28,825 nt of DNA, from NCBI RefSeq assembly GCF_000716675.1, contig NZ_JNXT01000083.1:1-28825 (forward strand), read 5' to 3'. Below are positions 15,789 through 23,029 of this stretch, in pieces. Positions within the stretch are counted from its first letter, which is position 1; each line of letters starts with the position of its first letter. The stretch is from Streptomyces alboflavus. GTDB taxonomy: Bacteria > Actinomycetota > Actinomycetes > Streptomycetales > Streptomycetaceae. Below the pieces are notes generated by a model. The model searched no databases and was not told where the DNA came from. It worked only from the letters and a program-made list of their open reading frames with translations. Both the position numbers and the translations under genes were made by a program.

Positions 15789-16210
15789 GCCGCCATCATG
15801 ACACACATCTTGGCGCCATGACGAGCCACTATGGCGCCACATACATTCAGGCGTACGAGACAGGTCACCAGAGGGGGGCGGGACAGCCGTCCGGGCGGCC
15901 CCGAAAGCACCGGGAGTTGCGAGTAACCTCTGGCCACGCCACAGGCGCCAGGATGGCGCAGTCGAGGCGCCCCCGCACCCGTGAGAGCCCCTGGGAGACG
16001 CCGCCGGAGTAGGGCACGGGGGTGTGTCCACCTCATCGGGGCACAGCACATCGGCTGCGAGGCCACGGGATGGCGGCATCTTGGAGCCACGCATGGCGCG
16101 ACGCGAAAGCGCGCTGTGCCCGGCAGCCGCGAAGGCCGTTCCCGGCGGGGCAGACGATGTGAGGGAGGTTCCCGGAAGGGCGGGCGAGCGGCCCGGCAGG
16201 GGAATCCGAT
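15789..16210. other. Gene-poor stretch between cluster and rnpB
   Basis: No reading frame here has a recognisable product. It contains the paired TGGCGCCA motifs (15811-15839) and, at 15950-15967 and 16079-16102, looser GGCGCC/ATGGCGC sequences. It probably holds the ABC promoter on the cluster side. It may also hold remnants of genes lost at the cluster border. Confidence 0.4.
15811..15839. promoter_or_regulatory. Paired TGGCGCCA palindromes, likely operator of the ABC exporter genes
   Basis: Two identical 8-bp palindromes, TGGCGCCA at 15811-15818 and 15832-15839, are 21 bp apart, two turns of the helix. On the minus strand CATAGT, a possible -10 box, begins inside the second copy. This arrangement suits a dimeric repressor such as those that often guard drug exporters. 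No regulator gene for it is visible nearby. Confidence 0.45.
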
Positions 16211-16232
16211 CGTCGGCGCGGATGGACCGACG
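16211..16232 (-). terminator. Candidate rnpB terminator hairpin
   Basis: CGTCGG (16211-16216) and CCGACG (16227-16232) form a 6-bp stem with a 10-nt loop, 8 nt beyond the 3' end of RNase P RNA. It is short and lacks a U-tract, so the evidence is weak. Confidence 0.35.
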
Positions 16233-16239
16233 CGGGAGC

Positions 16240-16650
16240 GGCAGACGAGTCGGGCTGTACGCCGGGTTCTGTGCCCCGGGGCCTCGCGGCCGTCGGGGCG
16301 ACGGCCATCCATCTAGGACCGGCATTGCTGCCGGCCTCGTGCGGTCCACCCGCGGACTCGGGCGGGCAGCCCTCGAACGTCCGCGCAGAGCGCGTGTGAC
16401 GGCGCTCCTTTTGACCTTGCTCCAGGTGGGGTTTACCTAGCCGCCTGAGTCACCTCAGGCGCTGGTGGTCTCTTACACCACCGTTTCACCCTTACCCGGC
16501 GCCTGAGCACCGGGCGGTCTGTTCTCTGTGGCACTGTCCCGCGGGTCACCCCGGGTGGCCGTTAGCCACCACCTTGCCCTGTGGAGCCCGGACGTTCCTC
16601 GGGAAGGTCCACAAGGACCTCCACGCGGCCGTCCGCCCGGCTCGTCTGCC
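16240..16650 (-). ncRNA. rnpB: RNase P RNA, bacterial type A
   Basis: The catalytic RNA of RNase P, which trims tRNA 5' leaders. On the minus strand the conserved elements appear in order: the 5' P1 strand (GAGCCGGGC), GAGGAACGTCCGGGCTCC, the AGGGTGAAACGGTGGTGTAAG region (CR II/III), GGTAAACCCCACC, GGAGCAAGG, and near the 3' end AGATGGATGGCC followed by ACAGAACCCGGCGTACAG. GGCAGACGAG near the 5' end (complement of 16641-16650) pairs with the 3' terminal strand (16240-16249), so I set the ends at the P1 helix; true ends may differ by a few bases. The length of about 411 nt is normal for actinobacteria. The start of the gene overlaps the 3' end of the EamA reading frame. Confidence 0.95.
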
Positions 16651-17545
16651 GTGTCGACCATGGTACCCGCCGGGGCGTGGGGCGGGTGCCGGTGGCGGCC
16701 GTGGCCAGGAAGGATCCGGCGAGGATCAGGGTGAAGGCGGCGGCGAAGGTCGCGGTGAGGGATTCGGAGAGGAAGGCGAAGCCCGCGGCGGCGGCGACCG
16801 CGGGGTTGATGTAGGTGAAGACCACCGCCCGCGTCGGGCCCGCCTCGCGGATCAGTTCGAGGAAGACGATGAAGGCGAGGGCCGTGCAGATGACGCCCAG
16901 GCCCGCGAGCGCCGCCAGGGTCCTGCCGTCCGGGAGCGTGTCGGGCCAGGTCGCCGCGGCCGCGGGGGCGTAGACCAGGGCGGCCAGGGTCAGGCAGGGC
17001 GCGATCAGCTGCAGGGTCGGTACGTCCTTGAGGTGGCGGGCCACGATCAAGGGGGCGATGGCGTAGCCGAGGGCCGTGAGCAGGACCTCCGTCAGGGACC
17101 AGGCGTTGCCTCCCGTCAGGTGCGGGACGGTGAGCACGGCGACCCCGGCGAAGCCGAGCGCCAGGCCCGTCACCCGGCGCGGGCCGAGGCGTTCGGTGTC
17201 GCCGAAGAAGCGGGCCAGGAGCGCCCCGATGATCGGGACCGCGGCGATCAGGAGGCCCGCCGTGGAGCTGGAGAGGTGGCGTTCGGCGTCCGTCAGGGTC
17301 CACCAGGGGCCGAGGATCTCCACGCAGGCGAAGGCCAGCATCGGGCGCCAGTGCGTGCGCAGCACGGCGGGCATGCCGCCCTGGCGTATCGCGAAGGGGA
17401 GCAGCAGCGCGGCGCCCAGCGCGCAGCGCGTGAACACCACCATCGACGGTGTCAGATCGCTGTCCACCGCCACTTTGATCATGAGGTACGGGATGCCCCA
17501 GAGGACGCCCATGACGGAGAAGAGAAGCCAGCCTCGTGCGGTCAT
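16562..17545 (-). CDS. EamA/DMT-family transporter
   Basis: This 327-residue protein has ten predicted membrane helices in two EamA halves. The N-terminal GWLLFSVMGVLWGIPYLMIKVAV and the repeated pattern in the second half (LAALAGLGVICTALAFIVFLELI, then AVVFTYINPAVAAAAGFAFL) are typical of small-molecule or amino-acid exporters. The last helix ends near residue 280. The remaining ~40 residues are charged, and the last ~29 codons lie inside rnpB. No ribosome site is visible before the ATG at 17545 (the upstream bases are C-rich), so the start is less certain. It lies behind the AraC regulator on the same strand, 105 nt away. The substrate is unknown. Confidence 0.88.
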   Translation of the reverse strand: MTARGWLLFSVMGVLWGIPYLMIKVAVDSDLTPSMVVFTRCALGAALLLPFAIRQGGMPAVLRTHWRPMLAFACVEILGPWWTLTDAERHLSSSTAGLLIAAVPIIGALLARFFGDTERLGPRRVTGLALGFAGVAVLTVPHLTGGNAWSLTEVLLTALGYAIAPLIVARHLKDVPTLQLIAPCLTLAALVYAPAAAATWPDTLPDGRTLAALAGLGVICTALAFIVFLELIREAGPTRAVVFTYINPAVAAAAGFAFLSESLTATFAAAFTLILAGSFLATAATGTRPTPRRVPWSTRQTSRADGRVEVLVDLPEERPGSTGQGGG

Positions 17546-17650
17546 GGGGGGAGTTTCGGACAGGGGGGAGGGCCGTGTCTTGAACGCTGTTGCGGCCCCG
17601 GTGTCAGGTGTTCGGCGCCCGGTTGCCCGGTGCCGATCTCTCGGTGCCGG

Positions 17651-18559
17651 TCACGCGCGCCCGGCCCCGAGCGCGCGCTCCCCCGCCCGCACGCTGCTGC
17701 GGTACGCCGCCGGTGTCACCCCGAGCACCCGCCGGAACCAGCGCGTCAGATGGGCCTGGTCGGCGAAGCCCACCCGGCCCGCCACCGCCGCCGGGCGCAG
17801 TCCGCTCTCCAGGAGCGCGCGGGCCCGGCTGACGCGGTGCTGTGCCAGCCAGGCGTACGGCGGCATTCCCATCGTCGTACGGAAGGCGCGGAGCAGCTGG
17901 TAGCGGGACAGGCCGAGTTCCGCGGCGAGTTGGGCGAGGGTGGGGGGTGTGAGGACGTCGTCGGCGAGGCGGTCGCGGACGGCCAGGGCGATGGTGGTCG
18001 CGCCGGGTACGGGGGCGGCCGGGTCGAGGGCGGGGCGTGCGCTGCCGTAGCGGTCGGCGAGGGCGGTGAACAGGCCGGTCAGGCGGCTCTCGGCGGTGAG
18101 CGCGGCGAGCCGGTCCGGCGGGCCCGGCGCCCGGGCGGCCGTGCTGAGGCCGGTGTGGGCGGCCCGCAGCGCCGCCGCGAGCCGGGGGTCGTCCAGGACC
18201 GCGTCGGGGAAGTGCGGCGGGGTGCAGGCGCCGTCGGCGAACAGGTCCGGGGAGGGGTACATCGAGCGGTACGCGTAGCCGTCGCCGGTGCCGGGGCGGC
18301 CGGTGTGCGGTTCGCCGGGGGCCAGGATCACGAGGGAGCCGGGGCCTATGTCGAGGCGGCCGCCCCGGTAGTCGATGATCTCGGTGCCGCCGACGCAGAC
18401 GCCCACGGTGAACTCCTCGTGGGCGTGCGGGGCGTAGCGGTGGCGGTCGAAGCGGGCGGTCAGGAGGTCGAGGGACGTGCCGCCGCCCAGCGGGGCCCGG
18501 GTCCACAGGGCGCGCTCGCCGGGCGAGGTGCCGTGCGGCGGGTCGGTGCGGTTCTCCAT
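17651..18559 (-). CDS. AraC-family transcriptional regulator
   Basis: This 302-residue protein has an N-terminal cupin-like effector domain (about 25-105; FDRHRYAPHAHEEFTVGVC and ILAPGEPHTGRP) and a C-terminal double helix-turn-helix (about 195-290). The HTH carries LAAELGLSRYQLLRAFR and the AraC signature VAGRVGFADQAHLTRWFRRVLGVTPAAYR. ATG 18559 is preceded by AGAGGGTGG. A longer frame to 18724 is an extension without support. The usual target of such orphan AraC proteins is the neighbouring transporter gene, here the EamA gene downstream; this is inferred. Confidence 0.93.
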   Translation of the reverse strand: MENRTDPPHGTSPGERALWTRAPLGGGTSLDLLTARFDRHRYAPHAHEEFTVGVCVGGTEIIDYRGGRLDIGPGSLVILAPGEPHTGRPGTGDGYAYRSMYPSPDLFADGACTPPHFPDAVLDDPRLAAALRAAHTGLSTAARAPGPPDRLAALTAESRLTGLFTALADRYGSARPALDPAAPVPGATTIALAVRDRLADDVLTPPTLAQLAAELGLSRYQLLRAFRTTMGMPPYAWLAQHRVSRARALLESGLRPAAVAGRVGFADQAHLTRWFRRVLGVTPAAYRSSVRAGERALGAGRA

Positions 18560-18740
18560 GGGGCCCACCCTCTTCCGTGCCTGGGTGTGCGCCCACGGCA
18601 GTGCGGTTTGCGTGTGCTTCTCGGACGCAGCATGCCCGCGCTCCGGCGGTGCGGTCAGCCTCGTCCCAGTGGGTGAACGTCTCGGCAGCCGCCTTTCATG
18701 CCCCGTTCCGGTGCCCGCGCGCACCGCCGCCCGCGTCCGC

Positions 18741-18771
18741 TTGACCTTGCCGCAGCGTCAACGTTTCTACT
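18741..18771 (+). promoter_or_regulatory. MerR-type promoter with 19-bp spacer
   Basis: TTGACC (18741-18746), a 19-bp spacer, then TCTACT (18766-18771). The over-long 19-bp spacer with an operator-like sequence between the boxes (ACCTTGCCGCAGCGTCAACG region) is the hallmark of promoters twisted open by MerR-family activators. The expected transcription start, 7 nt past the -10, is the A of the ATG at 18778. The transcript is therefore probably leaderless and self-regulated. Confidence 0.75.
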
Positions 18772-18777
18772 GAGGTC

Positions 18778-19584
18778 ATGCGCATCGGAGAGATCGCCGC
18801 CGCCGTCGGGCTGACGACGCGCGCCATCAGGCACTACCACCACCTCGGGCTGCTGCCCGAGCCCGCGCGGCGGCCCAACGGGTACCGGGACTACGGGCTC
18901 CGCGAGGCCATCGTCCTCGCGCGCGTCAAGCGGCTCACCGAGCTGGGGCTCGGCCTCGACGAGGTGCGGGACGTGCTCGCGGACGACGCGGGGCGCGAGC
19001 TGACCGAGGTGCTCGCCGAGCTTGACGACGACCTGGCCCGCCAGGAGGCGGACATCAAGGCGCGCCGGGCCCGGCTCGCGGAGCTGCTGCGCCTCGCCGA
19101 TGAGGGGCTGCTCACCGGGGAGGGGCCGGTCTCCGCGGGGCTCGCGGAGCTGTTCGGGCGGTTCGGGCCCGCCGCCGCTGCCGGGTCGCCCACCGCCGCC
19201 AAGGACCTCGAACACCTGGCCCTCTTCGACGCCACCCTCGACCCGGACCGCCGCGACCGCGTCTACGGCGCCCTGCACCAGCTCGCCGACGACCCCGAAC
19301 TCGCCGCCCGCGTGCGCGCGTTGTACGCCCGCCTCGACGAACTCGCCGACGCCCCGCCGGACGACCCCCGCGTCGAGCCGCTCGGCAGGGATCTCGCGGC
19401 CGTCGTACCGGAGGACTTCCTCGCCGCCCTCACCGAGGGACAGCAGGACGAGGAGGGCGCGGAGCGGCCCGGGCACCGCGGCGCCTTCGGCGAGGCCTTC
19501 CTCGACGACTTCGCCCCCGCCCAGGCCGCCGCCGTGCGCGCGATGCTGGGGCACCTCGGCGACCGGACGGGGTGGACGCTGTGA
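18778..19584 (+). CDS. MerR-family transcriptional regulator with long C-terminal effector domain
   Basis: This 268-residue protein has an N-terminal MerR HTH (1-70; MRIGEIAAAVGLTTRAIRHYHHLGLLPEPARRPNGYRDY), a dimerising coiled coil (about 75-110) and a ~150-residue helical C-terminal domain rich in Asp, Glu, Ala and Leu. Its ligand is unknown. No cysteine metal-binding loop is present, so it is more like the drug- or peptide-sensing MerR proteins than metal sensors. It is transcribed divergently from the AraC gene and overlaps the next gene by GTGA, so it probably controls its own two-gene operon. Confidence 0.92.
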   Translation: MRIGEIAAAVGLTTRAIRHYHHLGLLPEPARRPNGYRDYGLREAIVLARVKRLTELGLGLDEVRDVLADDAGRELTEVLAELDDDLARQEADIKARRARLAELLRLADEGLLTGEGPVSAGLAELFGRFGPAAAAGSPTAAKDLEHLALFDATLDPDRRDRVYGALHQLADDPELAARVRALYARLDELADAPPDDPRVEPLGRDLAAVVPEDFLAALTEGQQDEEGAERPGHRGAFGEAFLDDFAPAQAAAVRAMLGHLGDRTGWTL

Positions 19585-20243
19585 AGCGCCTGGTCCGGGT
19601 CGTGCGGCGGCTCGCCGTGCACGAGCTGCGGGGGTTCCACAGCCTCGCGCTGTGGGTGGCGCGGCGGCGGCACGGGCTCGGGGCGGGGGCGCGCCCGGCC
19701 TCGTACACCGGACCGCAGACGGCGATGCTCTTCGGCTTCGCGTTCGTGGCGGTCGTGGAGACCGTCGTCCTCGCACTGATCGTGCCGTGGCCGCTGGTGC
19801 ACTCGGCGCTGCTGGTCGTGGACCTCTACACGGTCCTGCAGATCCTCGCGCTGCACGCGGCGTCCGTGACGCGGCCCCATGTGGCGGGCGCGGACGGGTC
19901 GTTGCGGGTGCGGTACGGGCAGTTCCTCGATCTGCGGATCGCGGCCGCCGACATCGAACGGGTACGGGTGGAGCGGCGCTATCCCGAGGGGCGCACCGTC
20001 CAAGTGCACGAGGACGGCACCCTCGACGTCGCCGTCGGCAGCCAGACCACGGTGACCGTCGAACTCGCCCGGCCCGTCGCCTTCGTACGCCCCCTGGGGC
20101 TGCCCGCCGAGGCCCGCGTGGTGCGGCTGCACGCCGACGACCCGCGCGCCCTGGTCGACGCGCTCACGCGACCCGCCGCCGGTCCCGGCCCCCTCACGCC
20201 GGAGCGAACAGCACCTTCGCCCGCCCCGGATCCGCCTGCGTGA
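19581..20243 (+). CDS. Conserved membrane protein of unknown function (two TM helices)
   Basis: The protein has 220 residues from GTG 19581. That start forms GTGA with the MerR stop; a GTG 9 nt earlier is possible. Two adjacent hydrophobic helices (about 48-70 and 73-95) form a hairpin. They are followed by a soluble domain of short beta strands (RVRYGQFLDLRIAAADIERVRVER, DGTLDVAVGSQTTVTVELARPV) that resembles bacterial PH-like membrane proteins. The C-terminus is proline/alanine-rich. Its 3' end overlaps the convergent RNB gene by 50 bp. It is probably the regulated partner of the MerR protein, with unknown role. Confidence 0.8.
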   Translation: MKRLVRVVRRLAVHELRGFHSLALWVARRRHGLGAGARPASYTGPQTAMLFGFAFVAVVETVVLALIVPWPLVHSALLVVDLYTVLQILALHAASVTRPHVAGADGSLRVRYGQFLDLRIAAADIERVRVERRYPEGRTVQVHEDGTLDVAVGSQTTVTVELARPVAFVRPLGLPAEARVVRLHADDPRALVDALTRPAAGPGPLTPERTAPSPAPDPPA

Positions 20244-21636
20244 GCCGCACCCGCAGCCGCTCCCCCAGCGGCAGCGCGCCCGGCCCCGCCTCGATGCGGG
20301 CGACGACCGCGGGCTCGGCCAACTGCACGGTCCCCACGCCCGGTTCGCGTTCCTTCACGTCGACCACCACCCCGTCGAACACCTCCCCCACCCGGTCCTT
20401 CAGGAGCGCCGCCTCGACGATGTCCACGCAGCCGCGCTCCACGGCGTTGGCGCGCCGCGTGCCCACGGCCATCTCCCGGGGCAGCTCGGGCAGCGCGGCG
20501 AGCACCCAGTCCGGCGGCCCGGCGTCCGCGCACGCGGCGAGGCAGAGCTCGGCGGCGTAGCGGTCGACGAGGCGGCGCAGGGGCGCGGTGCAGTGCGCGT
20601 ACGGGGCGGCCACCGCGGCGTGCGTCGTCAGCTCCGGGACCTCGCCGCCGCTGAACGCCGTGTACCCGGCGCCGCGCAGCAGCGTCGTGCACTCCTGGAG
20701 GAACGCCGCGTGGCGCGGGTCGCGTGGGTCGAGGGAACGGACGAGACGGGCGTACGGGACGTGGTGCGGCCAGTCGATGCCGAGTGCCTTCGCGGTGTGG
20801 CGCAGGCGGGTGACGGCGCCGTCGGGGGCGAGCGGCAGGGTGCGCAGCACTCCGGCGCCGGAGGCGATCATGAGGTCGGCGGCGGCCATGCCGGTGAGCA
20901 GGGAGATCTGGGCGTTCCAGCCGTCCGCGGGCAGCGGGGCGCGGAAGCCGAGTTCGTACGTCCCGTCCTTCTCGGTGACCTCCTGCTCGGGCACGTTCAA
21001 GGAGATGCCGCCGCGCTCGACCTCAAGGCGCTCGCGCAGCCGCCCCACCTCGGCGAGCAGCGCGAGCGGCTCCTCGGCGGTGCCCGTGTCGACGGCGCGC
21101 TGCACGCCCTCGTAGTCGAGCTTGGCGCGGCTGCGGACCAGGGCGCGGCGCACGTCGGTGCGTACGGTGCGACCGTCCGCGTCCAGGTCGAGGGTCCACA
21201 GGACGGCCGGGCAGGTCTGGTCGGGGAGCAGGCTGGCGGCGCCCTCGCTGAGGGGCGTGGGGTGCAGAGGGACCTTCCCGTCGGGGAAGTAGAGGGTGGT
21301 GACGCGGCGGTGCGCCTCCGCGTCCAGCGGCCCCTCGGGGGTGACGTACGCGGCCACGTCCGCGATGGCGTACCGCACCCGGAAGCCGCCGTCCGGCCGC
21401 CGCGACAGGTGCATCGCCTGGTCGAGGTCCACGGACGTCGGCGGGTCGACGGTGAAGAAAGGGACGCCCGTCGCGTCCTCGTCCGGGAGGCGGGGGGCCG
21501 CCGCGGCGCGCTCGGCCTCGGCGAGCACGTCGGCCGGGAACGTCTCCGGTACGTCGAGTTCTGCGCGCAGGTCGCGCAGCGCGGCCCGCAGCGGAGCCTC
21601 GGCTGCGCCGGTCACATGCAGGTGGCGGCGGGGCAT
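20194..21636 (-). CDS. RNB-domain exoribonuclease (RNase II/R family)
   Basis: This 480-residue protein is shorter than RNase II/R because the N-terminal cold-shock domains are missing. The RNB catalytic region begins at about residue 55 with the Asp cluster DPPTSVDLDQA (Asp64, Asp70, Asp72, Gln73). Later motifs include YAIADVAAYV, FPDGKVPLHPTPLSEGAASLLPDQ and the terminal APYAHCTAPLRRLVDRY. An S1-like end (VFDGVVVDVKE) follows. These enzymes degrade RNA 3' to 5'. The fourth Asp of the E. coli cluster is Gln here. I chose ATG 21636 because the longer frame upstream runs into the yaaA gene and is low-complexity. Confidence 0.92.
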   Translation of the reverse strand: MPRRHLHVTGAAEAPLRAALRDLRAELDVPETFPADVLAEAERAAAAPRLPDEDATGVPFFTVDPPTSVDLDQAMHLSRRPDGGFRVRYAIADVAAYVTPEGPLDAEAHRRVTTLYFPDGKVPLHPTPLSEGAASLLPDQTCPAVLWTLDLDADGRTVRTDVRRALVRSRAKLDYEGVQRAVDTGTAEEPLALLAEVGRLRERLEVERGGISLNVPEQEVTEKDGTYELGFRAPLPADGWNAQISLLTGMAAADLMIASGAGVLRTLPLAPDGAVTRLRHTAKALGIDWPHHVPYARLVRSLDPRDPRHAAFLQECTTLLRGAGYTAFSGGEVPELTTHAAVAAPYAHCTAPLRRLVDRYAAELCLAACADAGPPDWVLAALPELPREMAVGTRRANAVERGCVDIVEAALLKDRVGEVFDGVVVDVKEREPGVGTVQLAEPAVVARIEAGPGALPLGERLRVRLTQADPGRAKVLFAPA

Positions 21637-21762
21637 GCACCGAGCGTAGGGCGGGGGCCGGGGGTCGGCACCCCGTACGCTTTCGCGGGGGCCGCACCCC
21701 CCGCACGCACCCGGCCGTACGGCGACCCGTACCCGGCCGAAAAGGAAAACGGAGAAGCGATC

Positions 21763-22563
21763 GTGCTCGTCCTGTTGCCGCCGTCCGAAGGCAAGGCCTC
21801 GTCCGGGCGGGGGGCGCCCCTCAAACCGGAGTCGCTGTCCCTGCCCGGGCTCGCCGACGCGCGGGCCGCCGTCCTCGACGAACTCGTCGAGCTGTGCGCG
21901 GCCGACGAGGACAAGGCGCGTGCGGTGCTCGGGCTCAGTGAGGGGCTGCGCGGCGAGGTCGCCAAGAACACCGAGCTGCGGACCGCCGGGGCGCGGCCCG
22001 CCGGGGAGATCTACACCGGTGTCCTCTACGACGCCCTCGGCCTCTCCTCCCTCGACGCCGCCGCCAAGCGGCGTGCCGCGCGCTCCCTCCTCGTCTTCTC
22101 CGGCCTGTGGGGGGCCGTCGGCGTCACCGACAAGATCCCCTCCTACCGCTGCTCCATGGGCGTCAAGCTGCCCGGGCTCGGGGCGCTCGGCGCGTACTGG
22201 CGCGGGCCCATGGCGTCCGTGCTGCCCGAGGCCGCCGGGGACGGGCTCGTCCTCGACCTGCGGTCCTCCGCGTACGCCTCCGCGTGGAAGCCCAAGGGGG
22301 AGGTGGCCGGGCGGACCGCCACCGTCCGCGTGCTGCACGCGCAGGTCGTCGACGGGGTGGAGCGGCGGTCCGTCGTCTCCCACTTCAACAAGGCCACGAA
22401 GGGGCGGATCGTGCGGGCCCTCCTCACCGCCGGCATCTCCCCCGCCGACCCCGCCGAGCTCGTCACCGCCCTCCGCGACCTCGGCCACGTCGTCGAGGCG
22501 GAGCCGCCTGCGCGGGCCGGGCGGGCGTGGGGGTTGGATGTTGTGGTGCGGGAGATTCATTGA
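21763..22563 (+). CDS. yaaA: YaaA family (peroxide stress protein, DUF328/UPF0246)
   Basis: This 266-residue protein begins at GTG 21763 with GGAGAAG 7 nt upstream, just after an A-rich stretch. Family marks are the start LVLLPPSEGKA, then TGVLYDALG, LLVFSGLWGAV, PSYRCSMGVKLPGL and SHFNKATKGRIVRAL. In E. coli YaaA lowers free iron and protects DNA from oxidation; a DNA-binding fold has been described for the family. It is divergent from the RNB gene. A longer upstream frame is rejected as antisense to the RNB gene. Confidence 0.92.
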   Translation: MLVLLPPSEGKASSGRGAPLKPESLSLPGLADARAAVLDELVELCAADEDKARAVLGLSEGLRGEVAKNTELRTAGARPAGEIYTGVLYDALGLSSLDAAAKRRAARSLLVFSGLWGAVGVTDKIPSYRCSMGVKLPGLGALGAYWRGPMASVLPEAAGDGLVLDLRSSAYASAWKPKGEVAGRTATVRVLHAQVVDGVERRSVVSHFNKATKGRIVRALLTAGISPADPAELVTALRDLGHVVEAEPPARAGRAWGLDVVVREIH

Positions 22564-22570
22564 GGGGTGC

Positions 22571-22599
22571 GGGGCCTGGCGGGGGCGCCCCTGGGCCCC
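22571..22599 (+). terminator. GC-rich hairpin after yaaA
   Basis: GGGGCC (22571-22576) pairs with GGCCCC (22594-22599), enclosing a second self-pairing core (GGGGCGCCCC, 22582-22591). It starts 7 nt after the yaaA stop. Without a U-tract, its role as terminator is likely but not certain. Confidence 0.5.
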
Positions 22600-22640
22600 G
22601 GGGGTGGGTGTCCCGTTGCCGTGGGACGGGGGCACCGTCG

Positions 22641-22678
22641 ATCGGCGCTCCGCGCCTCGTCCTCAATCGCCGGACGGG
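22641..22678 (-). repeat. Inverted partial copy of the 119-bp repeat
   Basis: This 38-bp segment is the reverse complement, with two mismatches, of the core of both tandem repeat units (starting ATCGGCGCTCCGCGCCTCGT). It could pair with either unit to form a large cruciform or RNA hairpin. Confidence 0.7.
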
Positions 22679-22732
22679 CTGAAACTTCCCCGGGGCGGGC
22701 CGGAAAGGCGCTGCGACGTGAGCCGTATCGGG

Positions 22733-22851
22733 GCTGAGGGTGCCGGGCTGTTGCCCAGCCAGATGCAGGTTTGGGCGGGCGGGTGGGAGAAAGCCGGTCC
22801 GGCGCTTGAGGACGAGGCGCGGAGCGCCGATACGGGGGTGACCCCGGCGCA
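22733..22851 (+). repeat. 119-bp direct repeat, unit 1
   Basis: It begins GCTGAGGGTGCCGGGCTG and contains the core GAGGACGAGGCGCGGAGCGC. It is followed directly by unit 2 and differs from it at three positions. There is no coding frame. The GAGGACGAGGCGCGGAGCGCC core looks like a family of dispersed intergenic repeats that I recall from Streptomyces genomes. Confidence 0.85.
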
Positions 22852-22970
22852 GCTGAGGGTGCCGGGCTGTTGCTCAGCCAGATGCAGGTTTGGGCGGGCG
22901 GGTGGGAGAAAGCCGGTCCGGCGCTTGAGGACGAGGCGCGGAGCGCCGATGCGGGGGTGACCCCGGGGCA
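22852..22970 (+). repeat. 119-bp direct repeat, unit 2
   Basis: This is a tandem copy of unit 1 with substitutions C to T, A to G and C to G. The near identity implies recent duplication or gene conversion. It ends just upstream of the eda promoter region. Confidence 0.85.
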
Positions 22971-22971
22971 C

Positions 22972-22988
22972 GTTGCGGAGGATGCAAC
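22972..22988. promoter_or_regulatory. Inverted repeat GTTGC-N7-GCAAC upstream of eda
   Basis: GTTGCGGAGGATGCAAC has 5-bp arms and lies 42 nt upstream of the eda ATG, directly after the repeat array. It could be an operator. A nearby tandem GCGTA motif follows. Support is positional only. Confidence 0.35.
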
Positions 22989-23029
22989 GGGCTTTGCGTA
23001 GGGTGCGTAGGCGGGGGCACGATGACCCC

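Noticed and set aside
15459..16316. Several Arg/Gly-rich frames in both directions between the ABC genes and rnpB
   Set aside because: No motifs, no conserved-looking stretches and no clear ribosome sites. They are common in non-coding GC-rich DNA.
22733..22970. CRISPR array
   Set aside because: Only two long adjacent units without spacers, and no cas genes. It is a simple tandem repeat.
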